Shown here: piece after piece, positions 34,859 to 43,301 of the stretch
Numbering within the stretch: position 1 is the stretch's first letter
Layout of the letters: each line of letters begins with the position of its first letter
Assembly (NCBI GenBank): GCA_016185755.1
Contig: JACPMX010000006.1
Span: 162,644 to 219,003 of the forward strand
DNA from: Candidatus Woesearchaeota archaeon
GTDB lineage: Archaea; Nanobdellota; Nanobdellia; Woesearchaeales; GW2011-AR4
Length of the DNA stretch: 56,360 nucleotides
Reading direction: 5' to 3'
Notes under the pieces: generated by a model
Told to the model about the DNA's origin: nothing
Seen by the model: only the letters and a program-made list of their open reading frames with translations
Databases searched by the model: none
Translations under genes and position numbers: made by a program

Positions 34859-35827
34859 ATGCCTGCTGACAATTTTGGTATGCTCAAAGTTCTGGAGGAT
34901 TTTTCCCAGCAGTGCAGGACTGCATTAGACCTGGCAAATGGAATTGCTGTTTCCGGCAAGGTCGACAAGATTGTTGTAGCCGGCATGGGCGGCTCTGCTG
35001 TCGGGGGCGACATTCTGAAAGCGTACATGCACAGCTCAAAAATCCCTGTTTTTGTGGTCAAAGACTACAGCATTCCGAATTTTGTGGATGAAAACACCTT
35101 GTTTTTTGCAGTATCCTATTCAGGCAACACAGAAGAGACGCTTTCAGCATACGAGCAGGCTGTAAGGAAAAAGGCGAAGATTGTGGCCGTGACTTCTGGA
35201 GGCCAGCTTGCGGCAAAAGCGAAGAAAGCAGTCAAAATTCCGTCAGGATTGCAGCCAAGGGCTGCGCTGGGCTATCTTTTCTTTCCTGTTTTGGGCGTTT
35301 TGGCAAATTCAGGCATTGTCGATGCAAAAGAGAGCGAGATAAAAGAAATGCTTGACATTTTAGGCAAAAAAGACGACTTCAAAACAGCCGGGGAAAGGCT
35401 TGCAAAAAAAGCTTATCAAAAAACTCCTGTAATTTATGCATCAAGCCTTTTTGGGCCAGTTGCTTACAGGTGGAAAACCCAGTTCAACGAAAACAGCAAA
35501 AGCCCGGCATTCCACCATGTGTTCCCGGAGCTCAACCACAACGAAATCGTCGGCTATCAGCTGATGAACAAGAATGACTGGATTGCTGTGTTCATAAGGG
35601 ACAAGCTTGACAACGAAAGGGTAAAGCTCAGGATGGACATAACAAAAGAGATAATCTCCTCAAGAGTTGAAGTGGAGGAAATTTTCACAAGAGGAGAAGG
35701 CCTGCTGTCAAGGATGTTTTCAGGCATTTACTATGGCGACTTTGCCTCTTATTACCTTGCGCTTGCAAACAGGGTTGATCCTACACCTGTAACAGTGATT
35801 GAGAACTTGAAGAAGAAATTAAGATAA
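34859..35827 (+). CDS. Bifunctional phosphoglucose/phosphomannose isomerase
   Basis: SIS-domain isomerase interconverting fructose-6-P with glucose-6-P or mannose-6-P. Signatures: AGMGGSAVGGDI (about 40-51), SYSGNTEETLSAY (about 86-98), and the catalytic ELNHNEIVGYQ. 322 aa is normal for the archaeal PGI/PMI family. Only gene of central sugar metabolism in the window. TATA-like tract ~25 bp before the ATG. Confidence 0.93.
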   Translation: MPADNFGMLKVLEDFSQQCRTALDLANGIAVSGKVDKIVVAGMGGSAVGGDILKAYMHSSKIPVFVVKDYSIPNFVDENTLFFAVSYSGNTEETLSAYEQAVRKKAKIVAVTSGGQLAAKAKKAVKIPSGLQPRAALGYLFFPVLGVLANSGIVDAKESEIKEMLDILGKKDDFKTAGERLAKKAYQKTPVIYASSLFGPVAYRWKTQFNENSKSPAFHHVFPELNHNEIVGYQLMNKNDWIAVFIRDKLDNERVKLRMDITKEIISSRVEVEEIFTRGEGLLSRMFSGIYYGDFASYYLALANRVDPTPVTVIENLKKKLR

Positions 35828-35844
35828 GCCAAGTAAAGGAATGG

Positions 35845-36294
35845 TTAGGGGCTTATAGTTTTTGAATATAGCCTATGTGTTGTGGGCTGGGCATGTTCAA
35901 CAGGAGCGTATCCTCTCTGCCTGAGTTGCTTTTCTGTTTCTGGTTGTCCGATCACGTTAAATGTCACCATAACCGGAAGGTGCCTCTTTTTAGCAAGAAT
36001 CGCTAAAGCATTTTCAAGCATAGCTAAATGTTCAATGCCTTTTTCAGCTTCAATAAAGGATGCATTAAAGTTTATTTGGCCTCCAATGGAAGTATCAAAA
36101 TGGTATATGGAATCTCCCCTATAGTCAATAGCGATTGAATGATGGACATGCGTATTTGAAATATTCCATCGGTCATACAGTTCTGAGGCACCGCCCATGC
36201 TTTGAGGGTCAACAAATATTTCTGAGGATCTTTCCATTCTTTGAGGGTCAATCATCCTGTCAAGAATTTGTGCAATTATTTGTTCTAGTTCCAC
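35845..36294 (-). CDS. Hypothetical protein (orphan, 149 aa)
   Basis: No firm family. The C-terminal half (HLAMLENALAILAKKRHLPVMVTFNVIGQPETEKQLRQRGYAP) has the feel of a GNAT acetyltransferase end (strand, then N....A...L...GF), but the acetyl-CoA loop is not visible, so I do not call it. A/T-ending codons are enriched. Convergent with the isomerase, 17 bp apart. Confidence 0.6.
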   Translation of the reverse strand: MELEQIIAQILDRMIDPQRMERSSEIFVDPQSMGGASELYDRWNISNTHVHHSIAIDYRGDSIYHFDTSIGGQINFNASFIEAEKGIEHLAMLENALAILAKKRHLPVMVTFNVIGQPETEKQLRQRGYAPVEHAQPTTHRLYSKTISP

Positions 36295-36466
36295 AATACC
36301 TCTAACATGGCGGAATTTTTAAACCTTTCGATACATAACTTTTGAATAGTAGTAACAATTATTGAAAATTCAAAAAAGACAGGTTGATATTAAAATCCAT
36401 AGCTAATCAACTGTTTTATTCATTCTTTCAACAACTTTTATATAATTTTACAGTTTAGCTTCTGCC

Positions 36467-38533
36467 ATGCTTATAAAGAGCGTGAAGATGCACAACATAA
36501 GGAGCTATGAAAGCCAGCAGATAGATTTTCCCATCGGCTCTGTTCTTCTTGCAGGCGACATAGGAAGCGGCAAATCAACCATACTTCTTGCCATAGAGTT
36601 TGCGATTTTCGGGGCAAAGAAAGGAGAGCTGCCGGCTTATACTTTGCTGAGGCACGGAAAGAAGGAAGGCAGCGTTGAGCTAAAGATGCTGATTGACGGC
36701 AAGGATGTAACGATAAAAAGAACGCTGAAAAGGAGCAATGATGACATAAAGCAGGAAGCAGGGTATGTCATAACCGACGGCCTGAAAAAAGACGGCACAT
36801 CAGATGAGCTTAGGGCTGTTGTTCTGGAAATGCTAGGCTACCCCCAGGGCCTTGTCAGGAAGGGCAAGGATCTCATCTACCGCTACACCGTCTATACGCC
36901 GCAGGAGGAGATGAAGCAGATATTATATGAGGGCAAGGACACACGGCTTGACACTCTGAGAAAAGTGTTCAACATTGACAAGTACAAGAGGGTAAGGGAC
37001 AATTCCAGGCTGGTCATCGCATCATTAAGGGAGCGGAAAAGGCATCTCGAGGGATTTGTGCTTGATTTGGAGTACAAGAAGAGGGACATCGAAGAAAAAA
37101 AGAATGAGATTCTTGGCATTGGCAAAAAAATAGAGGGAATTCTTCCGAAAATCCAGGAACTGAAGGAATCCATTAGCGAAAAAAGAAAATTGATAGAAGG
37201 GATAGAGAATGACATCCGGGAATTAAACCTTCTGAAAAGAGAATTGGGCATAACAGACACCAACCTGAGCCGAAGGGTAGAAGAAAACAACAGGCTTAAC
37301 GAAGACGCCAAAAGGCTTGAGAGCCAGATTGAAAGCCTGGGCCGGGAGCTTGAGGGCAAAAAGCTGGAAAGCCCGGGAGAAATTGAAAAGAGAACCCTTG
37401 AGAAGGAAAAAGAAATAAGCGAGGCCGAGCTCAATTACAAGTCAACAATCAGGAAAATAAAGGAGCTTGAAGTAAAAATCGAGGCCTGCAGCGATACAAT
37501 AAGGAAAATAAATGAGCTTGATGTATGCCCTGTCTGCGAGCAGAAGGTTGACGAGCAGCACAGGCATGATGTGGATTCGAGGGAAGAAAAGAAGCGCGAT
37601 GAGCTTATTTCCGATGTAAGGGACTTCAGGGAGAAGGAAACAAAATATGAAAAGATAAGGCTCGAGCTGAAAAAAGAGCTTGACATCCTGGCAAGGCAGC
37701 AGAATCACCTCAATTTCCTGAAGCTTAAGTTCGAGAACCTCAAGGACAAGAAAAGCGAAAAGGAAGAAAAATCAGCCTTAAAGGAAAAATTAAAAAAAGA
37801 AATCGGCTCGCTGAACGCGGCAAAAATCGAGCTTAACTCAAAAATAGCAAATTACTCCAAGACGGAGGAAAAATACACGGCTGTGAGAAAAGAGCTTGAC
37901 GGGCTGCTGCCGCAGGAAAAGTTTCTTGAAGGCGAAAAAAGGGAATATGAAGCCCAAAAAAGCCTGATTAACAGATTCCTCCTAGGCATGGAAAAGGAAT
38001 TCCAGGAAAAGCTGAAGGCAAAGGAAGCTCTTGCCCACATCTCCCAGTTGGCAAACTGGATTGACGAAATGTTCAGCAGCCTCATGCTTACGATGGAAAA
38101 GCACGTTATGGTCAACATACACTCGCAATTCAATGAGCTGTTCAAAAGCTGGTTTGACATTCTTATGGGGGATGAATCTATAAGCGTGAGGGTTGACGAG
38201 GAATTCACCCCCCTGATAGAGCAGGACGGCTACGAGACTTACATAGAAAACCTGAGCGGAGGGGAAAGAACATCTGTCGCACTTGCCTACAGGCTGGCAC
38301 TGAATAAAGTGGTTAATGATATTGTTGCAGGAATCAAGACAAAGGACATAATAATGCTTGACGAGCCCACAGACGGATTCAGCTCGGAGCAGCTTGACAA
38401 GGTTCGTGATGTTTTGCAGCAGCTGAACATGAAGCAGATCATTTTAGTTTCACATGAAAGCAAGATAGAAAGCTTTGTCCAGAACGTGATAAGGGTGGAG
38501 AAAAATACAAACGTCAGCGAAGTAAACCTATAA
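36467..38533 (+). CDS. Rad50-like SMC-family ATPase, short version
   Basis: DNA-repair ATPase. Walker A GDIGSGKST near residues 30-38, Q-loop region YTPQEEMKQIL, a coiled coil (about 190-530) broken by a zinc hook CPVC (about 353-356), signature LSGGER, Walker B MLDEPTDGFS, and D-loop/H-loop LVSHES. At 688 aa the coiled coils are shorter than in typical Rad50 (~850-900 aa). No Mre11 gene is adjacent, unlike the usual archaeal herA-mre11-rad50-nurA cluster. TATA-like tatataattt ~25 bp upstream. Confidence 0.88.
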   Translation: MLIKSVKMHNIRSYESQQIDFPIGSVLLAGDIGSGKSTILLAIEFAIFGAKKGELPAYTLLRHGKKEGSVELKMLIDGKDVTIKRTLKRSNDDIKQEAGYVITDGLKKDGTSDELRAVVLEMLGYPQGLVRKGKDLIYRYTVYTPQEEMKQILYEGKDTRLDTLRKVFNIDKYKRVRDNSRLVIASLRERKRHLEGFVLDLEYKKRDIEEKKNEILGIGKKIEGILPKIQELKESISEKRKLIEGIENDIRELNLLKRELGITDTNLSRRVEENNRLNEDAKRLESQIESLGRELEGKKLESPGEIEKRTLEKEKEISEAELNYKSTIRKIKELEVKIEACSDTIRKINELDVCPVCEQKVDEQHRHDVDSREEKKRDELISDVRDFREKETKYEKIRLELKKELDILARQQNHLNFLKLKFENLKDKKSEKEEKSALKEKLKKEIGSLNAAKIELNSKIANYSKTEEKYTAVRKELDGLLPQEKFLEGEKREYEAQKSLINRFLLGMEKEFQEKLKAKEALAHISQLANWIDEMFSSLMLTMEKHVMVNIHSQFNELFKSWFDILMGDESISVRVDEEFTPLIEQDGYETYIENLSGGERTSVALAYRLALNKVVNDIVAGIKTKDIIMLDEPTDGFSSEQLDKVRDVLQQLNMKQIILVSHESKIESFVQNVIRVEKNTNVSEVNL

Positions 38534-38663
38534 AATTATAAATTTATTAGGGCCTGAATAAGCCAAAACAAAATTCAAAGCATTTTCTGCGATACATACT
38601 AAACAAACCGAAAGCTTTAAAAATGGCGTAAATTTAGGGTATATTATATCGTTGGGGTAAAAT

Positions 38664-38807
38664 ATGGCTTATTCAGGAAATGTAAGAAGTTTGGAAACTG
38701 TCAAGAGGGAAGACTTGGTTAGGCAGTGCCCTGACTGCCAAAGCACGGATATAGAGTATGCCAATGAAGAGTTCTACTGCAAGAAGTGCGGCCTGGTGCT
38801 GGATTAG
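38664..38807 (+). CDS. Stand-alone TFB-like zinc ribbon (47 aa)
   Basis: Read directly. Two knuckles: QC22-P-D-C25 and YC39-K-K-C42-G-L-V-L, with DIEYANEEFYCKKCGLVLD matching the N-terminal zinc ribbon of transcription factor B, but nothing follows: no B-reader or cyclin repeats. A purine-rich ggggtaa precedes the ATG. It may be a transcription-related accessory protein (inference). Confidence 0.78.
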   Translation: MAYSGNVRSLETVKREDLVRQCPDCQSTDIEYANEEFYCKKCGLVLD

Positions 38808-38874
38808 ATAAAACCATTTGTCCACCAGTTAAAAGCCGAAATATTTAAATACTATAACCTCTTATATATCTGCT

Positions 38875-39093
38875 ATGGCAACTACAATACAGATAAGCGA
38901 ACAGCTTCTAAAAGAGCTGAAGCAGAAGAAAATTTACGATAAGGAGAGCTATGAAGAGATAATTTGGGACTTGCTCGAAGACAGCATGGAGCTTTCAGAG
39001 GAAACAAAAAGGCACATGGAGCAGTCCAGAAAGGAGATAGAGCAGGGCAAAACTGCAAGCATTTCCGAAGTGAAGAAAAAGCTGGGATTGTAG
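38875..39093 (+). CDS. Ribbon-helix-helix antitoxin, RelB/VapB-like
   Basis: 72 aa. N-terminal MATTIQISEQLLKELKQKK is a ribbon-helix-helix; the C-terminus EQGKTASISEVKKKLGL is a typical antitoxin tail that covers the toxin. Its first seven residues equal those of the antitoxin at 6592. TATA-like aaatatttaaatac ~28 bp upstream. The toxin gene starts directly after the stop codon. Confidence 0.85.
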   Translation: MATTIQISEQLLKELKQKKIYDKESYEEIIWDLLEDSMELSEETKRHMEQSRKEIEQGKTASISEVKKKLGL

Positions 39094-39342
39094 ATGTATG
39101 AAATAGAGTTCTCGAAAACCGCTGAAAAACAGCTCTATAAGCTGGACAGGGAAGCCCAGTCAAGGATAATATCAACTCTGGAAAGGATTAGGATAAGGCC
39201 ATATCCTTTTGTCAAGCGCCTGGTTGACAGCCAATATTTCAGGCTAAGGGCAGGAGATTACAGGATTATTTTGGATATCCAGGATAATAAACTGCTCATT
39301 TTTGTTATAGAACTGGACCACAGGAAGAGTATTTATAAATAA
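39094..39342 (+). CDS. RelE/ParE-superfamily toxin
   Basis: 82 aa. MYEIEFSKTAEKQLYKLDREAQSRI followed by RPYPFVKRL, YFRLRAGDYRIILDI and a final ELDHRKSIYK are the standard RelE features (basic catalytic patch K/R...R...R, terminal HR...Y). Likely ribosome-dependent mRNA interferase. Immediately follows its antitoxin with no gap. Confidence 0.9.
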   Translation: MYEIEFSKTAEKQLYKLDREAQSRIISTLERIRIRPYPFVKRLVDSQYFRLRAGDYRIILDIQDNKLLIFVIELDHRKSIYK

Positions 39343-39387
39343 ATTTTTATATTAACTCTTAAAAATAATCATTAAAAGAGGTGGCAG

Positions 39388-42300
39388 ATGAGGCTACATT
39401 TATTTTTGTTAATTTTTATTCTCTTAGGCATTGATGCAAGCGCTTACTGGCGAACCTACCAGAATGACCTGAGGAATACGGGCATTGCTAACGGAACAGG
39501 ATATTTCCCATTGCAGACATCTAATTTCAGCGATGATTCGCTTGGGATGGGTTTCCAGCCTCTTGTGGATGATTTGGATGCTGATGGGAAGAATGAAATT
39601 GTGATATTTTCAAATGATTCATTGATAATATTCAATTCTCAATTAAAAATAATGAACCAGTCAAGAGTTGGAAAGGTTCAGGGACAGCCTACACTGTTTA
39701 ATTTTGATGATGATAATTTTATTGAGATAATCTTTAATTCAAGGCAGAATTCAAGCGACTATTTCTTTGCCTACCAGCTAAATAACTCAAACTTAAGACA
39801 GGAATTCAACATATCCTTGCCTAATGAGGCAAATTTCAGCGGAATTAAGTGCCTGAATCTGAACGGCACAAATATTTGCGTGTTTAAGGACAGATTAAAC
39901 TACATCAACATCATGAATATGACGTCCAAGACTGGCAGCTCCTTCAACACTTCCGTACACAAAGAGAGAAGGCATACAGTCCCTGCAGTCGGAGACATGG
40001 ACAATGACGGAAATATGGAAGCAGTGTGGTGGTTCAATGAGGATGGCGATAATGGATATGGTTTCTTGGCTTTTGACTTGGCTGAAAGAAGGCTGGATGC
40101 TAATTTCAACCACAGCGGCGTTGTGGACAATATATTCTCTCCTCTTATTCTTGATCCCTCGCCTGATGCACTGCTGTTCCACCAGCTGTTTGAGCTGAAA
40201 GGCCAGCCTGTGCTGGTTGATTTGAACAATGACGGGAAATTGGAGATTGCTGCAAGCGTGTTTTATGATGATTCCAGCAATACTGAATTTACAACAGACT
40301 GGTTCACTGAATTGAATGTTTATCATTCAAATGGCTCAAAATTGCTTTCTGTATGCGAGAAAAACACTGTAAACAATGTTGGCTGCAATGATGGCTCTGC
40401 AACAGGGGGCGCTGACAAGAGATGGGAAGGCACAAATCCTTTTGTGCTTGATTTTGACAAGAATGGCTTTGATGACATCTGCTTTATAAAGGATGAAAAG
40501 GTTTTTTCGGATTTTGTATATATGGCCATGAACTGCTACAATTACTCAGGAGATGAAATTGCAAATGTAAAGCTGACAGACAGCGATACTGTCAAAGGGG
40601 CTGTTTTGGCTGACATGAACAATGACGGCAGCAAGGAGATTATTACAAGGGACAGAATATACATGCTGAACGGCACTTCTATTTTTGACTTCTTTTTAAA
40701 TGATGCCATTCCGATAGCTGCCGACATCGACGGAAACAAGGGTCTTGATTTGGCTTATACTTTTGGCTCGCAGACAAAGGTGTTTCTGGACAGCTTTAAC
40801 TACAGCGTTGATTTAAGCGTTGATGATATCAGTTTTTCAAGGTTTAACTCGACTCACATTAATGTCACATCAATTATAAAAAATGCCGGACAAGCCGAGG
40901 TCAGCAATATCAGAACAATAATCTACAATACTGAAACATTGGAGAATAAAACAGCATCATTTGATGTTAGAAGAAATGGCAATTTTACCTTTAGCTCCCT
41001 ATTGGAGTTAAGGGAAAACCAGAAGATAATGGTTAATGTTGACTTTGACAACGAGATAAATGAGAGCAATGAGGACAATAATGCTGCTTTCAGGGAGTTT
41101 GTTGACCTGCCTCATGTGTTTGTTGATATGGTCAATTTTGAGCCTTCCATGGTTCAATCGGAGTTTAAAAACTATATAAAAAATAAGCTAAGCTCCGGCT
41201 ATTATACTGAAAATGAGAACGAGGCTGATATCATAATATATATTGGCAAGTTCAACCCCAGAAACATGGACAATAATGTCAAAACGCTAGATGAATTTGA
41301 GTTTGGCTATGATTTTGGGAATGTCATGTATAATGACAAGGTTGGAACTAATCCTTATGCCGCGCTTGTTGGGGCTTTTGAGAATAATGGGATAAAAGTG
41401 ATGATTGTTGGCAACGAGATTGAAGGCGACATTATTGGAGCGAAGAAATTCATTGAGGAGCAGGCATTGCTGTTGAATGCCAAAGGCAAAGAGGCTGTTT
41501 TTATTGGTGATGACGATATTGATGCTATAAAGATTTATGATTATTTGCATCTTGGAGGGAATGAAGAGCATTATAATGTGAATAATGAGCAGTTTAAAGC
41601 AATAGTCAGGAATGCGCTTAATGACGAGATGTTCAATGTTTTTGATAAGAGTGTTGTTGCAAACGGAATAACTTTGAGATTAAGGAATTTAAAGCCGAAT
41701 GCAAGCAGTGACTTTCTTGAATATTTGAATTCCACCGGAGTTCCTGTAGAATTACCTGTTGTCCTTGCGCATGGTTTGTTCAGCAACTTGACAACATGGG
41801 AAGTTCTTGGGGCTGAATTATCTAATACAGGAAGGGATACGTGGCTTATTGAAATAACGGGGGGGCCAGGACAGGATTGCGACGGCTGCATCGACTACAC
41901 TTTTTACAATTTGACTGATATATTTGTGCCTGCATTGCTTAACGGCGTTTTGGATTTCACCGGAAAGGACAAAATACAATATGTTGGGTTTAGTAATGGA
42001 TGCAGAAGCGCATTAGACAGCCTTGAAAGAGGCAAATTTGATTCCAGCAAAGTCGAGACGTTTGTGGCGGTAGGGTGTCCGGGAGCGTTTGAAGGGAATA
42101 GTACGTTTGGGAAGATTGTATTTTCAAAAAATGGAGAAATCTCAAGAAAATTAGAGTCTATTGGTAGAACCCACTATACATTTGAAACTATAGCAATAGC
42201 TGGTCTATTTAACAAAGAATTTATACCTAAAGAAGGCTCAAATAAAATTTCATTAAAACTTTGGAAATTTTATGAAGACATCATAAGTTTAAGTTCCGAT

Positions 42301-42570
42301 ACACAACCTGGCAATGTTACAGTTCCTAATTTTATTATAATCCAAGGTAGTGCTTTAACATCGGATGACGGCATAGTGACTATACAAGATGAACAAAAAA
42401 TTTACCAAAATGCTAAAAATAGCAACTCTAGAAAGCTTTTTGATATTTTTGCTTTACATTCCACTTTAGATGGAAAAGACAGAACTAAAAGTATAATAAG
42501 GAAATCTTTAAATAAACAAGAATTAAGTTTTTATGAAAATACCATTAATTTGATAAATCAAAGTAATTAA
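39388..42570 (+). CDS. Large secreted protein: FG-GAP/VCBS-type propeller, CARDB-like module and C-terminal alpha/beta-hydrolase
   Basis: 1060 aa. Signal peptide (LHLFLLIFILLGIDASA). Residues ~40-470 contain repeated calcium loops (DLDADGKNE, DMDNDGNME, DLNNDGKLE, DMNNDGSKE) typical of FG-GAP/VCBS propellers. A CARDB-like module (DLSVDDISFSRFNST..) follows at about 475-570. From ~780 an alpha/beta-hydrolase: LAHGLFSN oxyanion region, nucleophile in GFSNG (Ser869), Asp near 993-994, His1024. Probably a secreted lipase/esterase (inference). Base and codon usage become clearly more AT-rich after about 42115, inside the hydrolase domain, although the domain looks intact. Confidence 0.82.
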   Translation: MRLHLFLLIFILLGIDASAYWRTYQNDLRNTGIANGTGYFPLQTSNFSDDSLGMGFQPLVDDLDADGKNEIVIFSNDSLIIFNSQLKIMNQSRVGKVQGQPTLFNFDDDNFIEIIFNSRQNSSDYFFAYQLNNSNLRQEFNISLPNEANFSGIKCLNLNGTNICVFKDRLNYINIMNMTSKTGSSFNTSVHKERRHTVPAVGDMDNDGNMEAVWWFNEDGDNGYGFLAFDLAERRLDANFNHSGVVDNIFSPLILDPSPDALLFHQLFELKGQPVLVDLNNDGKLEIAASVFYDDSSNTEFTTDWFTELNVYHSNGSKLLSVCEKNTVNNVGCNDGSATGGADKRWEGTNPFVLDFDKNGFDDICFIKDEKVFSDFVYMAMNCYNYSGDEIANVKLTDSDTVKGAVLADMNNDGSKEIITRDRIYMLNGTSIFDFFLNDAIPIAADIDGNKGLDLAYTFGSQTKVFLDSFNYSVDLSVDDISFSRFNSTHINVTSIIKNAGQAEVSNIRTIIYNTETLENKTASFDVRRNGNFTFSSLLELRENQKIMVNVDFDNEINESNEDNNAAFREFVDLPHVFVDMVNFEPSMVQSEFKNYIKNKLSSGYYTENENEADIIIYIGKFNPRNMDNNVKTLDEFEFGYDFGNVMYNDKVGTNPYAALVGAFENNGIKVMIVGNEIEGDIIGAKKFIEEQALLLNAKGKEAVFIGDDDIDAIKIYDYLHLGGNEEHYNVNNEQFKAIVRNALNDEMFNVFDKSVVANGITLRLRNLKPNASSDFLEYLNSTGVPVELPVVLAHGLFSNLTTWEVLGAELSNTGRDTWLIEITGGPGQDCDGCIDYTFYNLTDIFVPALLNGVLDFTGKDKIQYVGFSNGCRSALDSLERGKFDSSKVETFVAVGCPGAFEGNSTFGKIVFSKNGEISRKLESIGRTHYTFETIAIAGLFNKEFIPKEGSNKISLKLWKFYEDIISLSSDTQPGNVTVPNFIIIQGSALTSDDGIVTIQDEQKIYQNAKNSNSRKLFDIFALHSTLDGKDRTKSIIRKSLNKQELSFYENTINLINQSN

Positions 42571-42575
42571 AAAAG

Positions 42576-42818
42576 ATGGACAAAAATATAATTTGGATTT
42601 CTGGTATTGCATTGCCATTACTTATGTTACTTTTTTGGGTTATTTCCTTTAACACATGCAATGAAAATATAGGGTGTATAATTTATTTAACAATTCCAGT
42701 TTTACCAAGTGTTTTATTGGGATTAGAAGGCATTGCATCCATAATAGTAAGTTTAATTTTTTGGTTCCTTATCGGCTCTTTAATCGGGTTTTTGGTTTAT
42801 AAGTTTAAGAAGAAGTAA
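42576..42818 (+). CDS. Small membrane protein (80 aa)
   Basis: Hydrophobic segments at about 8-25, 33-48 and 52-75 with a short basic C-terminus (YKFKKK). No family recognised. Starts 5 bp after the hydrolase stop, so probably co-translated; could be an immunity or chaperone-like partner of the secreted protein (speculative). Very AT-rich. Confidence 0.6.
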   Translation: MDKNIIWISGIALPLLMLLFWVISFNTCNENIGCIIYLTIPVLPSVLLGLEGIASIIVSLIFWFLIGSLIGFLVYKFKKK

Positions 42819-42946
42819 TTATCCCCTTCTAAAGCGAAAATTTAATAATATACAGCTAGTAAATCATTTATAAAGGAATATTTTTAATCGTAAAATCAAA
42901 TAACGGAGCTAATCTGGCTTGAATAGAGCTAACACGGTTGATTTTT

Positions 42947-43301
42947 ATGGATGATAAACTTACTATACGAGAATTGAAGGATAAGGTAAGGAAGTTCTGC
43001 GAAGATAGAGACTGGGATAAATATCATAATCCAAAAGACTTGGCTATTGGAATTATTACCGAAGCATCTGAACTGCTAGAACATTTTAGATTTAAATCAG
43101 AAGAAGATATAAAACAAGTTCTAAAATCCAAAAAACAGGAATTATCTGAGGAATTAGCAGACGTTCTTTATTTTGTATTAAGATTAGCACAAAGATGATA
43201 TTGATTTAGCAACAGAATTGGAAAAAAAATTGAAGAAAAATGAGTTAAAGTACCCTATAAGAAATTCAAAAGGCTCGAATAAGAAATACACGGAACTATG
43301 A
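42947..43301 (+). pseudogene. MazG-like nucleotide pyrophosphohydrolase, frameshifted
   Basis: Residues LTIRELKDKVRKFCEDRDWDKYHNPKDLAIGIITEASELLEHF and ELADVLYFVLRLAQR match short MazG-like dNTP pyrophosphohydrolases (EASELLE and ELADVL metal-binding helices). The frame stops at TGA 43196-43198, but the +1 frame continues with DIDLATELEKKLKKNELKYP, the normal family C-terminus, and ends at TGA 43299-43301, overlapping the next ATG. So one frameshift (2 nt lost or 1 gained) near 43195 splits the gene. Start taken at ATG 42947. Sequencing error cannot be excluded. Confidence 0.8.

Noticed and set aside
35845-36294. GNAT acetyltransferase call for the 149-aa orphan
   Set aside because: Only the C-terminal end is suggestive; no acetyl-CoA binding loop (Q/RxxGxG/A) is visible.
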